Assembly: GCA_029204225.1 (NCBI GenBank)
Contig: MU832035.1
Span: forward strand, 1-64,000
DNA from: Diphasiastrum complanatum
Lineage: Eukaryota; Streptophyta; Lycopodiopsida; Lycopodiales; Lycopodiaceae
Direction of reading: 5' to 3'
DNA length: 64,000 bases
Each line of letters opens with the position of its first letter. Position 1 is the stretch's first letter. Of the stretch, positions 26,276 through 38,768 are shown piece by piece. Both the position numbers and the translations under genes were made by a program. The notes beneath the pieces were generated by a model. That model made no database searches, was not told where the DNA came from, and saw only the letters and a program-made list of their open reading frames with translations.

Positions 26276-28555
26276 TGGCTACAACGATCCAGACAAGAGT
26301 GGCAAGCAGTCTTGATGGTGCAAACTACAGGATATGGTAATTCAAAATCAAAACACTTATGGAGGGCGAAGGCATCTGGCCGGTGACCGAACTCTCAGAT
26401 GTGCAGCCTCCAGAGAGAGACCCGAGGAGAGTTGAATGGATCTGAAAGGATGAGCATGCAATGGCGATCATCATTTTGTCCATTAACGAAGATCTACTCA
26501 TGTAGATTGAAGACTGCAAAAGCAGCCATGCAGCATGGGATAGATTAAAACAGAAGTACGAAGTGAGGACTACAGCTTCAGTGATGCATCTTCACAATCA
26601 GCTACAATCCATACGATGGGATGGCAACCAGTTAGACCAGCACGTTGAGAAGATCAGAACGATCTTTTCTCAACTCACTGCATCAGGACAGGAGAACCAG
26701 GTCATAGCACCACAACAGTGGATGTACTTCATGAAGTCTCTACCTATGTCCTATCACCCATTGAGAATGCTCATAGTGAGTTTACCAGATATGACATTTG
26801 ACAAAGCAATCAGTCTTGTCGCTGATGAGAGACTGATGAGGGACGAAGGAGAAGGAAGCAGTGATGAAGAGAAAGCTCTCTTCACGAAAGGAAAGAAGAA
26901 AAACAAGAACAAGCTGTCAGGAGCACTCTATGTGCCTTCACTGAGAAAAGATCTGCTATCGGTCTCCAAGATGGCAGATCTTGAAATTCGAGTTTTGTAC
27001 GATGGCAATACATGCCGCATGATCGAGAAAACTACAAACAAATTGCTGACAATTGGATGTAGAGAGGAAATCTCTACCAAGCGAAGATAGTCAGCAACTC
27101 TGATAGCATATTAAATGCATCAGAGAATAAAGATCAACTCTGGCATAGGAGAATGTATCATCTGAACATGAGGAGCCTATATGACATGTGTAAGAAAGAC
27201 ATAGTCACAGGTCTAAAGATATCAAGATCGGATATTGAGTTTTGCGAAGCCTGTCAGAATAGCAAACATCATCAGAATTTTTTCACACATGAGGGAAGAA
27301 GGGCCAAAGAAGTTCTTGAGCTCGTTCACTCAGATGTCTGTGGATCGATGAAAATGGATTCGCTCTCAGGATCAGGTATTTTCTGATGTTTATAGATGAC
27401 TACAGCCGGATGACTACGATCTACTCCATCTGAAGTGTTTGATTTCTTCAAGAAGTTTGTGGCATTTGCAGAGTGACACACCTTCAAATCCTAAACAACC
27501 AGACTATAATGTCTACATAAAAAGAGTACGAAAAGATTTTGTGATACTAACTATTTTCGTGGATGATTCTCTGATGATAGAAAATTCCTTGATGCTGATT
27601 AAAGACACGAAGAGTCAGATTTCTAAAAATTATGAAATCATAGATCTAGGAGAAGCAACGAAATGCCTCGGGCTAGAGATCAAAAGAGATCGAATAAAAG
27701 ACAAAATGCACTTGAGTCAGTCTGAATATGCCAGAAAAGTGCTCAAGCAGTATCACATCATGGACTGCAAAGAAAAGGCCACACCAATGATAGCTGGAGC
27801 CAAGCTGACGAAGCAGGATTGCCCAAAAATAGAAGAAGAAGAACAGAAAAATGGCAGGTATACCTTACCAAAATCGAGTCGGTAGTCTGATGTACCTTAC
27901 AATTTGTACCAGACCTGATCTAGCTTTCTCCGTTTATGCCTTAAGCCAATTCTCTTCCCATCCTTGCATGGCACATTGGCAAATGGAAAAACAAATTCTA
28001 CAATATCTGAAGGGTACTTAAAGTATGGGATTAACCTACAGAGCAGAAAACGAAAGAAAATGATTCAAGCTGCACCACTACAGTGATGCAAGCTAGACGA
28101 GCTGCAAAGATGCAGCAAGTCCGTAACTGGAGGATGTACAATATCATGTGGAGCTGCAATCAACTAGATATGCAAAAAGCAAACCTTGGTAGCTCAATCT
28201 TCTTGCCAAGCTGAATACATCGCAGCTTCAAAGGTGGTGAACGAGGTAGTGTGGTTGTAGATGATGCTGGAGGCAATTGGGATACCACAAGGAGGACCAT
28301 GCACGATGATGATGGACTCTTAGAGAGCCAGTTATTTGTCCCAGGATCCAGTCTTTCATTCAAAGACAAAACACATACCTCTGAAGTACCTTCACATTCA
28401 AGATTTGATCTCGAAAGGAGAGCTCCAGGTCCAATACATAAAATCTGAAGACATGATTGCAGATCTGCTCACGAAGCCGCTCGACAAGCCATTCTTTACA
28501 AAGCAAAGAAAGACAATTGGATTAAACGTCCAAAGCTGCAAGGTTCAAGAGGGAG
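26276..28555 (+). pseudogene. Deleted family-A copia gag-pol
   Basis: Gag opens at ATG 26276 but has TAA, TGA and TAG codons within the first ~80 codons. It is then open from about 26563 to the basic stretch GKKKNKNK near 26910. There both zinc knuckles and the protease are missing: gag joins directly to LSGALYVPSLRKDLLSVSKM. GAG-pre-integrase (LWHRRMYHLNMRSLYDM) and the first integrase Asp (HSDVCG) remain. A second deletion near 27475 removes the rest of integrase and the start of RT. RT resumes at QPDYNVYIKRVRKDF, with FVDDSLMI, and RNase H runs to LLTKPLDKP near 28480. Compared with 1489-5503, about 0.45 kb and 1.3 kb are gone. It could only have moved using proteins from a relative. Confidence 0.93.
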
Positions 28556-29299
28556 TGTCAGAAATGGTGAACTCTTGCAACTTTGCCGCGACACAAAACG
28601 AAGCGACACAAAGCGAAGGTTGAATGGCGAACAATTCGCAAAAGTCAGCGCACCTCGAAAACCTTGAGATAGGAAGCGAAGTGAACCTCGTAGGTTGAAT
28701 GATTCGCGAAAGTCAAATGTGCCTCTAGTACCAAAAAGACACGACATGACACGAAACAAAAAAAAAAAACAAAAAAAAATCTTTTGCATTGCCAACTGGC
28801 AGCTCAACGGGTGTGAAGTCTTAAACTTCATGCCCAACTAAAATGGCTAGCAATAACGGAGAGTAACTAATTAGTTGATTAGCATTAACTACTCTTGTAA
28901 TTCTCTTTTTAGCTATTTTGTAAACTCCACATAGTGGAGATATAAACTATTTTTCTGGATCAAAATATACACAGAGAGTGTGTGTGAGTGGAGTAGAAAA
29001 GAAAAAGAATAGAAATGAAATAGTTGTGCATGAAAGTCTGCCAACAAGTAGAACACAGCGAAAGAGCAGAGCGTCAGCAGGCCGCCAATGAGAAAGACAC
29101 TGACCATCTCACTCTAAAAATTAAATTGATAATATAGTTGCTCCATCTCGTGCATCTCCTTGTCTTCCGTTGTCTTGATTGCTAGAATGAAATCTGTTCT
29201 GTGATCTGTAGTCGGGTGTCTAGGCTCCTGTAATTTTCCGCACAAGAAAATTCAAAGAAACAAATACGTTCGCGATACGAAACAAACCCGTTTGCGACA
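28556..29299 (+). repeat. 3' LTR of internally deleted family-A copia element
   Basis: A 744-bp LTR with the same TGTCAGAAATGG start, after the polypurine tract CAAGAGGGAG, and ending TTTGCGACA. ATAGG follows at 29300-29304. It contains an A-run near 28759 not expanded in the 5' copy. Confidence 0.95.
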
Positions 29300-29304
29300 A
29301 TAGG

Positions 29305-30549
29305 TGCCTAGATAACCATAGAAACCAAGAGAAGAAAAATAAGAAAAGAAGAAAAGCAAAAATATGATGTACTCCCACAATCTAGGCTCCATTCCACATT
29401 TAGATCACACACTAACACTCATGACACCCTTAGTAGCCTAGATCCACACTTCTATAACTAGTTTTACCCTCTGCCCATTGGATCGAAACTCGTACTTCAC
29501 AACACTCACTCAGTTGTAGATCCAAAAACCTTGTTCTAAGCCTTTAAAGCCACAAATTTTGGAGAGATGAAAAATGGACTACATTTCTTTGGCATTGTTG
29601 TCGAGGAGACAGTGCTAAAGCTGTTTTAGAAGTGTTTCCTTGTTTTGATTACTTTTTATTTCATTTTTTCTAACATGCTTTTTACTTAACAGATCAAGAG
29701 GTTATGCGGTGGGTGTGACCCTCATATTGTCCCAGACCATAACGTCCTGACTTGGTTCATGGCAGGATTACCTAAGGAAATCGAACAACTGATGAAATGA
29801 GTATAAGACAATTATGTCTCGTTCCAAGCCGCGTGTTGATGCCATCAAGAGGCTAGACGATAGCGAGACTACGAGCTCTGATTCAGATAACTCCCCTGAT
29901 GAGAAAAAATGTTGAAAGAAATTATGAGCTAAGCATAAGAACAAACTTCATGATGATGCTTCCATATCTACAGCCAACAGTACAGACGTTATTATATTAG
30001 TCATATAAAAGATACATACACAGAGCAATGAGCATTTTAGCAAGTTCACTTCTAACCTTACCACGGTCGTCGATCTATTAGGAAAATTTTGAGCTCCACA
30101 AGGGCCTTATAAGAATTTGTGGAAAGATCCCTTTTTTATTATTAAAATATATTATAACACTATTTTTAACTGATACCTTTTCACTTGCCATAACTTTTTA
30201 ACCGTAGCTCGGAAGCATGTGTAAATATAATTGGAAAAAGTGCCTTCCATTGCACCAAACTCCGTTGAAATCAGACTTACCACTAAAAAGTTATGTCATT
30301 TTTAATGTGGACTCAAAAAGTTACGTTACGTAGAAGCCTGATATCAATATTTTTATTGGTCCACATGGCAACGAAAATGAGAAAACAAAATAAAAAGGCA
30401 TCTTTTACAAAGGCCCTCTTTAGGCCCATATTTTCTTTAATGAAAAGCTGAAATGCTTGCAGCCTATATGTCATGTACTTTAGTACATTAGTGCTTACCA
30501 ATGCAATAAAATATCGATTGTAAGCTCTGTAGGCCCAAAATGAGCTATT
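29305..30549. other. Intergenic, with a weak gypsy-gag-like patch
   Basis: Near 29690-29800 a + strand frame reads DHNVLTWFMAGLPKEIEQLM, which resembles the FLxGLPxEI pattern of Ty3/gypsy gag, followed by stops. Nothing else in this stretch supports coding, and no LTR could be tied to it. Confidence 0.35.
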
Positions 30550-31020
30550 AGCCTTAAGAACAAGGCAGTTCTCCCTTTAGACCCTCCAAAGTATTTAAAT
30601 AAGGATAATAGGCCAACAAAGGGCCAAAGTAGATTTAACTAGGGCCAACAATCTTGCAAGATAATTATGTTTAGCTAGCTTAAGAGATTGTCTATAAGTA
30701 GGCAAGAGACATCATTTTGAGGATCTTTTGACTCAAGTTGCAAATGCGAGAGCTTAGCCTCCTCTTTGTGAATGTGAGCCATGGGAATAGAGCTTATTAG
30801 GTCTCATGTGTCCAATCCACATGAATCTCACCCCTATTTTGTATTTGATTTGTTTCCATACCTTCAATTCTAATTGATGATTCCTTGAAGCTCTATTTGT
30901 GATTTGCATTTTATGGCTATATCAACATGAATGTTATGTTGTTTTCTTGATCTTAGATTTAGTTTTTTTGCTATGGCTATTTGATTGGGTTTGGCATATG
31001 ACATTTGTGGTATTAGAGCA
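30550..31020 (+). repeat. Probable LTR 3' part with primer-like site
   Basis: TGGTATTAGAGC at 31009-31020 differs by one base from the copia primer site. Upstream lie a TATA-like CTATAAGTAG near 30695 and pyrimidine-rich sequence, as in an LTR. The LTR start is not identified, and no gag is recognisable downstream because a different repeat begins near 31215. Confidence 0.4.
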
Positions 31021-31214
31021 TGTTGACAGATTCTCTAGCTGTCTACAAGGTTCTATGTTTCTTTACTTCTTGTCTTGTTATAGCCTTACACTTGTGTTCT
31101 GCCTATAAGCAGAGACTACGGTCCTTTTATGATCATTATCTTGCTTGTTTTAAGGCCCAGATTAGGCAGAAGGGGATGATAATCATTGTAGCAATGTCTT
31201 GTTTGTCAGAGGAC

Positions 31215-32172
31215 ATCTGGATGGGTCTCTCTTGAACTGAATGCACATGCATAATCAACCAAAATGCAAGCCAATGCGTTTAACAAATGATCTACATTAC
31301 TGCTCAGTGGAACAACGATGGAAGCTACTTCTACTTTGCTGCAAAATGAACTGAAATTAGATCCTAAGCACTACTATACTTGCATAAATTGACAAAACAA
31401 GAAACAAGAACTAATCTACAGCATTTTAGAAGTCCAAGAATCAAGAAACCAACTAGTCTTTTGATTCTTGGACATCCCAAGAACATCAAGAACAAGGATG
31501 TAAGGAGATATCCAAGAGCTACACCACAAACCCAACCTATTTAGTTTACTTGAATGTTGATTCCTACATTAATCCACAAACAAGAAATGAAAACTAATCC
31601 ACTCTAGGAAAGCATCAAATCTAATCCACTCTACAATCCACAACCACACACAAAGGAGGGAAGGGCAAGATCATGAATGCATCACTCAAGAAACAAGCAT
31701 GATCAAGGAGCTCTAGGATGCACGAAACTCTCTTCTCATTTCAGCATGGAGTAGATACAATACACAAAAAGCTCCTCTTCACAAAGTGGGAATCTCTTAA
31801 ATAAGCAAGAGAGCTCCTTAGGTGGCATCCTAGTGGCATTTCCACATTACACAAATTACAAGTGGAATTATGCTCTCCACTAGATGTCACCATCACAAGG
31901 TGGCTCACTCTACTTTTCTAAGAGGGGCCAACTTGCATTTATTACATTTGCCTAGAAATACTAGTCCCTACATGGTCATTCCATCTTTCGGGATTGACCA
32001 TGAGGCTTACACAGTTTTGGCTTGTCATTACTAACTAGTATTCCTCGGCTCTCATACTCGGCTCTCAGTCTTCGTTTGTCTCGTCTTCACAGAGACCTCC
32101 TCGGTCTAAGGTGAGAGGTGCTCTTGAGTTGCTCTGTCTGAGTATCTTGGGGATTCGTCATAATCAGCCAAC
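31215..32172 (-). repeat. Solo copy of the gypsy-element LTR, reversed
   Basis: Read on the - strand from about 32172 this matches the 5' LTR at 37265 through most of its length: GGCTGATTATGACGAATCC, the CGGAC/CAGAC..CAACTCAAGAGCACCTCTC block, and the GATTCTTGGACATCCCAAGAAC block. It weakens toward 31215. No internal region is attached, so it is a solo LTR or fragment. It keeps the TATTTAAG-type TATA region (near 31798, reversed). Confidence 0.75.
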
Positions 32173-33460
32173 TGAGCATAAGATCCAAATTACAATGATG
32201 ATTCTGCATGATTGTCATTAGATTTAAAAGTTTCTTGAATTTGGTAGTTTCTTTCTTCCAGTTTTTTTGAAATTTCAAATTTCAGAGTTCTTTGGGTCAA
32301 TTTTTAATCTACAATTCTCTTTTCTTATTTGATTTCTTGTTTAGATTTTTTGCCCTTGATTTTAGCTTCTGGAGGTACTAATTTTTTCTAATTTGGAGTT
32401 ATATTGGTCAAGTTATGATCGATTTAGTCAAACCCAATTCGAATTTGGCTACAATTTTGCAGTTTGTTTGTTTCTATTTTTGGTTGAGCTTATGGCTGAA
32501 TTTTTTGACTATGAAGCTATGTATGGATAGATCTTGAAGTTAGCTTTCTAGAGGTACTGCTGCATTTCAATCAAGATTGAGGAAGTTATTATCAATCTAG
32601 TGTGAGTGGAACAGATTTGGTAGTTTCTACTTCTCTTTGGGAGAGAAGCACTTCACTTTTCATGAAGTTTTGTTGTAGTTGTAACTTTTTTTTTTAATTT
32701 TCATTATGAAGCTCTTGTGTCAAAAAAAAGATAAAAAATTTGGCTTGCCATTTTTTTGCGGCAGGAGTGTTTTAGAGGATTTTTATTATTTTGTAATATT
32801 TTCATACAAAAATATATATAAAGGCACACTCACATGTGAGCTTTCGGCCCACATGTGCAAGCATTTATTAATTAAAAAAAACCATTTGCCATCGAACGAG
32901 CATTCAAAATGCTCGCTAAATGAAGCCTTCGCTCGCCAACTAGCCTATCCTTCCCTTGCTCTTCTTTGCTTCCTCTCACCATTTCCTATCACCCTTCAAC
33001 AACTTCACCTCTCACGCTCTCCTAGCACCTACCCTTCATCAACTTCACTCCTTCATCGTCCACATCTTCTTCATCTCCGAGAATATTCCATTGGAGATTC
33101 CTTTTGGCCGTGCCCGTAAAAAATTTTGTCGTCAATGTTTTTTCAAATCTTATTTTATGGGTACATGAATGGGTGGCTCAAATAAGTCATTGTCAAAAAA
33201 AAAATGAATTGGCAAGTTGAACATAAATATTACTTCAATTTAGTTTGTTAAACTTTCCATTCACAACCACTTAATTCTTTGAGGACGGAGAATTTTAAGT
33301 GGGTGAAGAAGAGCATTTTACCGGCCTATAAAATTCCATTTTGAATAAATTTTAGTTGGTGAATTCATAGTTTATAAGTTTTCTTAGTCATTAATAATGG
33401 ATTATTGGTATAATAAAAATGTTCAATAGTTCCAATCAAATGAGAAAATGCAATTTAAAA
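32173..33460 (+). promoter_or_regulatory. Promoter-like region with duplicated CACATGTG, no proven gene
   Basis: ATATATATAAAGGCAC near 32810 is a good TATA box. Twenty bases later CACATGTG occurs twice (32831-32838 and 32850-32857), a palindromic E-box-like element. Pyrimidine-rich, leader-like sequence runs to about 33100. A 137-codon frame at 32706-33119 spans the TATA box and has no motif, so I do not call it a gene. A gypsy-like gag fragment follows at 33470, so this may be an LTR U3-R region. Confidence 0.35.
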
Positions 33461-33469
33461 TTGTACATT

Positions 33470-33640
33470 CTAGCCTTGCTTTTGACGGACAACCAAGCTC
33501 AATCAATATTGAAGGTTGGTTGACTAAATTGGAACTTTACTTTTGTCATCACTATTATTTCAAAGAGGATAAAATTCACTTTGCCTCATTGTGTTTTCAA
33601 AAACAAGTTCGAGCATGATGGGACACTCAAACATATCCAA
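33470..33640 (+). pseudogene. Ty3/gypsy-type gag fragment
   Basis: A + strand frame reads AFDGQPSSINIEGWLTKLEL, then YFKEDKIHFASLCF, which fits the FDG..xxxxxWlxxLExYF..eedKixxAsxxl pattern of plant gypsy-type gags. A stop follows near 33615, and the remaining ~500 bp to 34177 hold only shifted scraps. No zinc knuckle or pol is attached. Confidence 0.5.
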
Positions 33641-34177
33641 TCACTAATATTTGGAGTGGATTCAAAACTGCATGTGTTAACGGTGTTACGAAATTTTACA
33701 GACAATCGTTCTCATGTCTCACACATACTGAATCTATACAACGGTTCAATAAGAAATGTTTGAAATTGATTTCAAAGACAAAACTTGATTGCAACACATG
33801 TTTGAATTTCTCTGTGGAATGTCTTCATATCCCTATCAGAAATGTTCTCAAGCCAATTGTTCCTAATTACATGTATCCAATAAATTAACGAAGATATGTG
33901 ATATGATGAATCACGCATTTGCAATGAAACATTTGGCTACAGACCAAGCTAATAAAGTATGGTGGAAAGTCACTACTCAATGAAGCCATACTTTTATTAA
34001 TCAACGACTATTTGAATGTATCAGTTTTTCATTTGATGAAAGTATTCTTTCTGCCTCCAGTCGGGCTCTCAGTACTTCTGTACGAATCAATAAAAGTTTA
34101 CTTTGTCATTATAGACTGGTCACTTGAATCATGCTTCTGTACAACACATGTCCAAGCAGTCTATTATACTTGATCTT

Positions 34178-34959
34178 GTTAGAAATCAATGATAAACTTC
34201 ATTGTTACACTTCCTAGTTACTGTTTACGATGTACTTTATTACTAAATGTAACTAGTCGTAGGCTTGTCTAGTAGTCTACTCCTAGGTTCTCCCTCTCTA
34301 TCACGGTTCAGGGTTTATATGTACATTTTACATTCAGTATGTGTACTATCTACAAGCACTTGCAAAATCATCAATGGCAGCGAAAGTAATCTCGTCGACC
34401 ACCGCAAGTGACCTTCTTACGACCTCCTATGAATTACCAGAGTCAAGTCTCCTCAACCGTTTGAAAACGTAAGCAACCTACTTACGGTTATCAACGAAGT
34501 CGACTAACGATGACAATTTGCGAGTTCATACAAAGTCAACTAACAACGGTTGACCCATCTCATCGTTTAGCTCCGTAAGTTATCACTTACGATTATCAAT
34601 GAAGAAAGCAAACGATCAACAGCTGATCGAATGACCAACGGTTGTTCGAACAATTGCGGACAGACTATGGCCATCACGGCCTACATCCTTGCACTATGAC
34701 GCATACGAAGTATACCTTACTCTGTACTTCTCCTCCTTCACAACGCTCCAATAACGGATCTACAGATCTTGTTTAAACAGCTGTTAATCATCTTGTAAAC
34801 TGTAATTACAATAAATCAGAAAACTCTGACAGCTATAAATATGTATATGAGCGAAGAGAAGGCAGAGATAGGTGTTGTTGAGTTGAACAATCTGTATGCA
34901 CAGAGTGATCAAATGACCAAAAAGGTCTTAAGTAACTAGCTCCTTAGAGTTAGTGATCT

Positions 34960-35010
<51 letters not shown>

Positions 35011-35451
35011 TTTATAACTGTAGCTATTGTTTTGAATCTGTAATTAGGAATACGCGCTTATCAGTGCTACTATATTGTGTTCTGATTCTCTCTGCTATTG
35101 TTCAATTACTACGTTCTTGATTGAATGCAAATGTCTCTCTCACTCTCTTGCACACAAACACGGTTATCAGAGATAGAGGATTGCATGCTGTCCAAGATGC
35201 CTAATGCTTCACAATCCTACTATTATGGCAATCTCAGACTCCTACTCTGATAACCAAAAAGAGATAAAAAGCTTTTGATTTCGTTCCCTAGTCAATCCAC
35301 GTTTCTGAAATTGCAGTAAATATTGTGTTCATTGTTTTTCTTATTGTTGGTAGAGACATCGTCGTAATCGCTTCTCGTGTTCTGCTTCTGTCATGTTCAT
35401 TGCAATCGTAATCAATCGTAGACCAAGCAGACCATCGTTCACACACCAACA
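34178..35451 (+). repeat. 1.27-kb copia LTR (family C)
   Basis: The LTR begins TGTTAGAAATC and ends CACACCAACA; its ends form TGTT/AACA inverted repeats. A TATA box (TATAAAT) is at 34834. An (AC)n tract lies in the middle. The primer site TGGTATCAGAGC follows at 35456-35467. The last ~290 bp and the sequence into gag recur at 61095-61575, so the family has a second, truncated copy in this window. Confidence 0.8.
34961..35009. repeat. (AC)n microsatellite inside the family-C LTR
   Basis: A run of about 48 bp of alternating A and C lies 120 bp downstream of the LTR TATA box. It would be transcribed as part of the R-U5 region. Confidence 0.95.
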
Positions 35452-35545
35452 AAAGTGGTATCAGAGCATTGGTTCAGTGGATTACTAGAGTCCATGATCT
35501 TTTTCCAAAGCTATTCTAAATTGTTTGTGTATAATTTCGATCACT

Positions 35546-36855
35546 ATGGAAGGCACCTCAGAGATCTGCTTGATCAATAAACTTAACGGAGATGACTTCC
35601 ACATGTGGAAGTTCAAAATGAGGATGATCCTGATTGAAAAGGAGCTATGGAGATACGTCAACGGTTCTATAGCCAGACTAGCAGAAGTCGAACAACTCCC
35701 AGCTTGGGAAGCCAAGGATGGCAAGGCTCTTGCCATTGTATCTCTAAACCTCAAAGACACTCAAATTGCTCATGTGTCCAACTACACTACTTCCAAAGAA
35801 GCATGGGATACACCCACTAGCATCTACGAGACCTCAGATGTCTCGACTCGGCTCTTCTTGAGGAAGAAGGTACTAACACTCAGAATGAGTAAAAGCACCT
35901 TAGTCAGCAACCATCTGAACGAGTTCAAACAACTGATGAACCAACTGGATGCAATAGGTTCCTATATCAGAAGATGACTCTACCATGTCTCTTCTTGCTA
36001 GTCTTCCATCCTCCTACGATAATCTAGTATTGCTTCTGAGCAATACCCCTATGCTGTCTCTCCAAAAATTGACAGCAAGCTTGTTGCAGGAAGAAGTCAG
36101 GTAGAAAAGCTCGTCCACATCTACGAGTACCAAATCCATGGCACTCTATTCAAACAAGCAACAATCCAAGAAGAAGATAGGCTTCAAGGATAAGAAGACA
36201 AAGGTAGAACAGCCAGCAGCATTACAACCACAACAGCAACAGTATAGTCACTCATCATCCAAGACCAAGCTGTTGTGCAGATATTGCAAAAGAACCAACC
36301 ACGATATCAAGGACTGTCGCATTCTCAAGCACAATGAAGCAAAAAAGAATATGCAACAACACCAAGAAGTGAACTTTGACACAGTCAAAGGATCTCAAGA
36401 TGAAGAGAAGGCGTTGATGGTACAAGATCAATCCAGTAGTGATGCCCATCATTGGTATCTCGATTCAAGTGCTTCTCAGCACATGACGCCATGCAAGGAC
36501 CTCTTCTTTACATTCATAGCTACAGAATCAAAATACATTCTCTTTGGTGACTCCAGTTCACACCAAGTTGAAGGCCAAGGGTCTATTCAACTATAGTTCT
36601 CTGATGGCATCACTAGGCAGCTTAATGGAGTACTTTATGTACCCATATTAACAAAGAACCTTTTGTCTATTAGCAAAATTACAGATCAGGGCTATAGAGC
36701 TTTGTTCATTGCCAACCAATGTACTATTTTAGATGAGAACTCAAAGGAAGTCCTCTCTGCTTATAGAGAAGAAAATTTGTACATACTGAGTCATGATGTT
36801 GCACTTTTTTTGAGTTGTTCAGATGCAAATTTATGGCATCAACAATTATATGGAT
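35546..36855 (+). pseudogene. Copia gag-protease of family C, truncated
   Basis: Gag starts at ATG 35546, 79 bp after the primer site, and reads cleanly for 143 codons (LINKLNGDDFHMWKFKM, ALAIVSLNLKDTQIAHV, LNEFKQLMNQLDAIG). One frameshift near 35970 follows. A single intact CCHC knuckle lies near 36277 (CRYCKRTNHDIKDC). Protease reads WYLDSSASQH at 36451, with Ser replacing the Gly of DSGA. A TAG is at 36594. GAG-pre-integrase begins (NLWHQQLYG) and the element stops abruptly at about 36855, where unrelated sequence starts. Integrase, RT and RNase H are absent. Confidence 0.9.
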
Positions 36856-37259
36856 GGGATGTCCCCCTCGCATGTAGGCGGGATCATGGAGAGACTACGG
36901 GCTCGTTGGGATGCATGGAGTTCAGGTAGGTTGTCCACATTATCTCATTCTGAGAAGATCCAGTCCTCACAACCCTCTGACCGAAGTGTTTCTCCCTTCC
37001 ACGAGGGTCTATTTGGCGGGAGTCCCTCCCCTACACACTCTAATGTCAGTGCCTCTTCCCAACATTCCGGCCGGGAAAAGAGAGATCGTAGGAGGAGTCG
37101 CCTCAATGGCAGCTCTTGTTGTGACGGTGACGCTGATGATGTCATGCTTCAGACGACCTTGAGTCCAACACATTCATCTAGTAGGCCTCATCGTAGGAAT
37201 TTCTTAGTTCGGAAAACCCTAACTCAGGAAGTAATGTAGATGCCACATGTGATACTTTG
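36856..37259 (+). pseudogene. Ser/Pro-rich ORF, left part, split by the gypsy insertion
   Basis: A compact, relatively GC-rich frame reads GGIMERLRARWDAWSSGRLS, then Ser/Pro/Arg-rich sequence (SVSPFHEGLFGGSPSPTHSN, RRRSRLNGSSCC), to a stop near 37238. After a +1 shift near 37190 another frame stays open into the insertion point at 37264. Beyond the insertion it is open again from 44008 to TAG codons. I do not recognise the family. Base composition and Ser/Pro richness resemble N-terminal parts of plant transposon proteins, but a captured host exon is possible. Confidence 0.45.
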
Positions 37260-37264
37260 ACTCT

Positions 37265-38428
37265 TGTTGGCTGATTCTAACGAATCACCAAGATACTCGG
37301 ACAGAGCAACTCAAGAGCACCTCTCACCTTAGACCGAGGAGGTCTCTGAGAAGACGAGACTAATGAAGACTGAGAGCCGAGTATGAGAGCCGAGATTACT
37401 AGCTAGGAAAAGACATGCAAGAACTGTGTAAGCCTCATGGTGAATCCCGGAAGATGGAATGACCAGGTAGGAACTAATATTTCTAGGCAAATGTAATAAA
37501 TGCAAGTAGAGCCCTCTTAAAGAAAGTAGAGTGAGCCACCTTTTTATGGTGACCTCTAGTGGAGGGCAATATTCCACTTGTAATTTGTGAAATGTAGAAA
37601 TTCCACTAGGATGCCACCTAAGGAGCTCTCTTGCTTATTTAAGAGACTCCCTCTTTGTGAAGAAGAGCTTTTTGCATTGTATCTACTTCATGCTTAATAA
37701 GAAAATTTTCCATGAGTTTGATGTTACATTAAGCTCCTTGATCATGATGGTTTTCTTGAGTGATGCCCCTATGATCATGCCCTTCCATTCATATTGTGTG
37801 TGGATGTGGATTTAGAGTGGATTAGTTTTCTTGCTTTCCTAGTAGTGGATTAGATTTTTTGTTTTCTTGTGGATTAATGTAGAAGCCAGCATTCAAGTAA
37901 ACTAAATAGGCTAGATCTGTGGTGTGATTCTTGCATATCTCTGTACAATCTAGTTCTTGATGTTCTTGGGATGTCCAAGAATCAAAAGACTTCTTGGTTC
38001 CTTGATTCTTGGACTTCTAACATGCTGTAGTTTAGCTTTGTTTCTTGTTTTTGTCAAGTTATGCAAGGTAGCTCAGTGTTAATTTAGTGTAGGCTCTGAT
38101 TTCAGTTCGTTTTAAGAGTAGGTAGCTGTAGAATCTGTAGAATGTTCATTGGTTTGCATGTTGATCTGTGAATGAGCGTTCTTGGCTTCATCCATGTAGA
38201 ATGTAAGTGCGTTCAAGAGCGACATCCCCGAGTTGTTCTCTGACAGGCAGGACAAAAGAAACATACTACAACAAAACTTTGTTTCCTTCTTCCTGGGTTG
38301 GCATCGTAAAATCAATCAAGAAACCATCTAACGACTGCCATGAAGCCTGATAATAGACAGAAATGGTTTTGTAAGCAAGTAGCAGAAAAGTAAACAATAG
38401 GTCCTCTGGAGCAGGGGATCTGTCAACA
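37265..38428 (+). repeat. 5' LTR of non-autonomous gypsy element
   Basis: A 1164-bp LTR starting TGTTGGCTGATTC and ending TCTGTCAACA, with perfect TGTTG/CAACA inverted ends. TATTTAAGAG near 37638 is a plausible TATA box. It matches 43123-44007 and, reversed, 31215-32172. The preceding ACTCT (37260-37264) corresponds to ACTCC after the 3' LTR. Confidence 0.9.
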
Positions 38429-38430
38429 TT

Positions 38431-38448
38431 TGACCCGTTGTCGCTTGC
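38431..38448 (+). other. Primer-binding site, tRNA-Asp-like (degenerate)
   Basis: TGACCCGTTGTCGC directly follows the 5' LTR. It shares CCGTTGTCG and its spacing from the LTR with TGGCGCCGTTGTCGGGGA, the tRNA-Asp primer site of several plant gypsy lineages (Athila/Tat). Mismatches and a one-base gap suggest decay. This supports assignment to Ty3/gypsy. Confidence 0.6.
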
Positions 38449-38768
38449 ATCACTCACATTCTAAAATGGCATATGCTGCAAGACTATCTTTGATCGGACC
38501 CATGCACGCAATCTGAAATGTCTCCAGATCCGTTCGTATCTCACAACAACCTGCACACACCATCCCCATGCCCTACATACATCCTCAGCTCCTTCTACAT
38601 CATCCTCTACCCATAGCTTACCCAACATCTCCACCTCCCTCTGTCACTATCTCAGCCGAGCACCCTGTCTCACGTCTCAACCAAACATCTTCTCTTCCAT
38701 CTCAGCGGAGCCTCTCTCTCTTACCATCTTGACCGACGCAAGGCAGGTGCATCAAAAAAAAAATTTAA

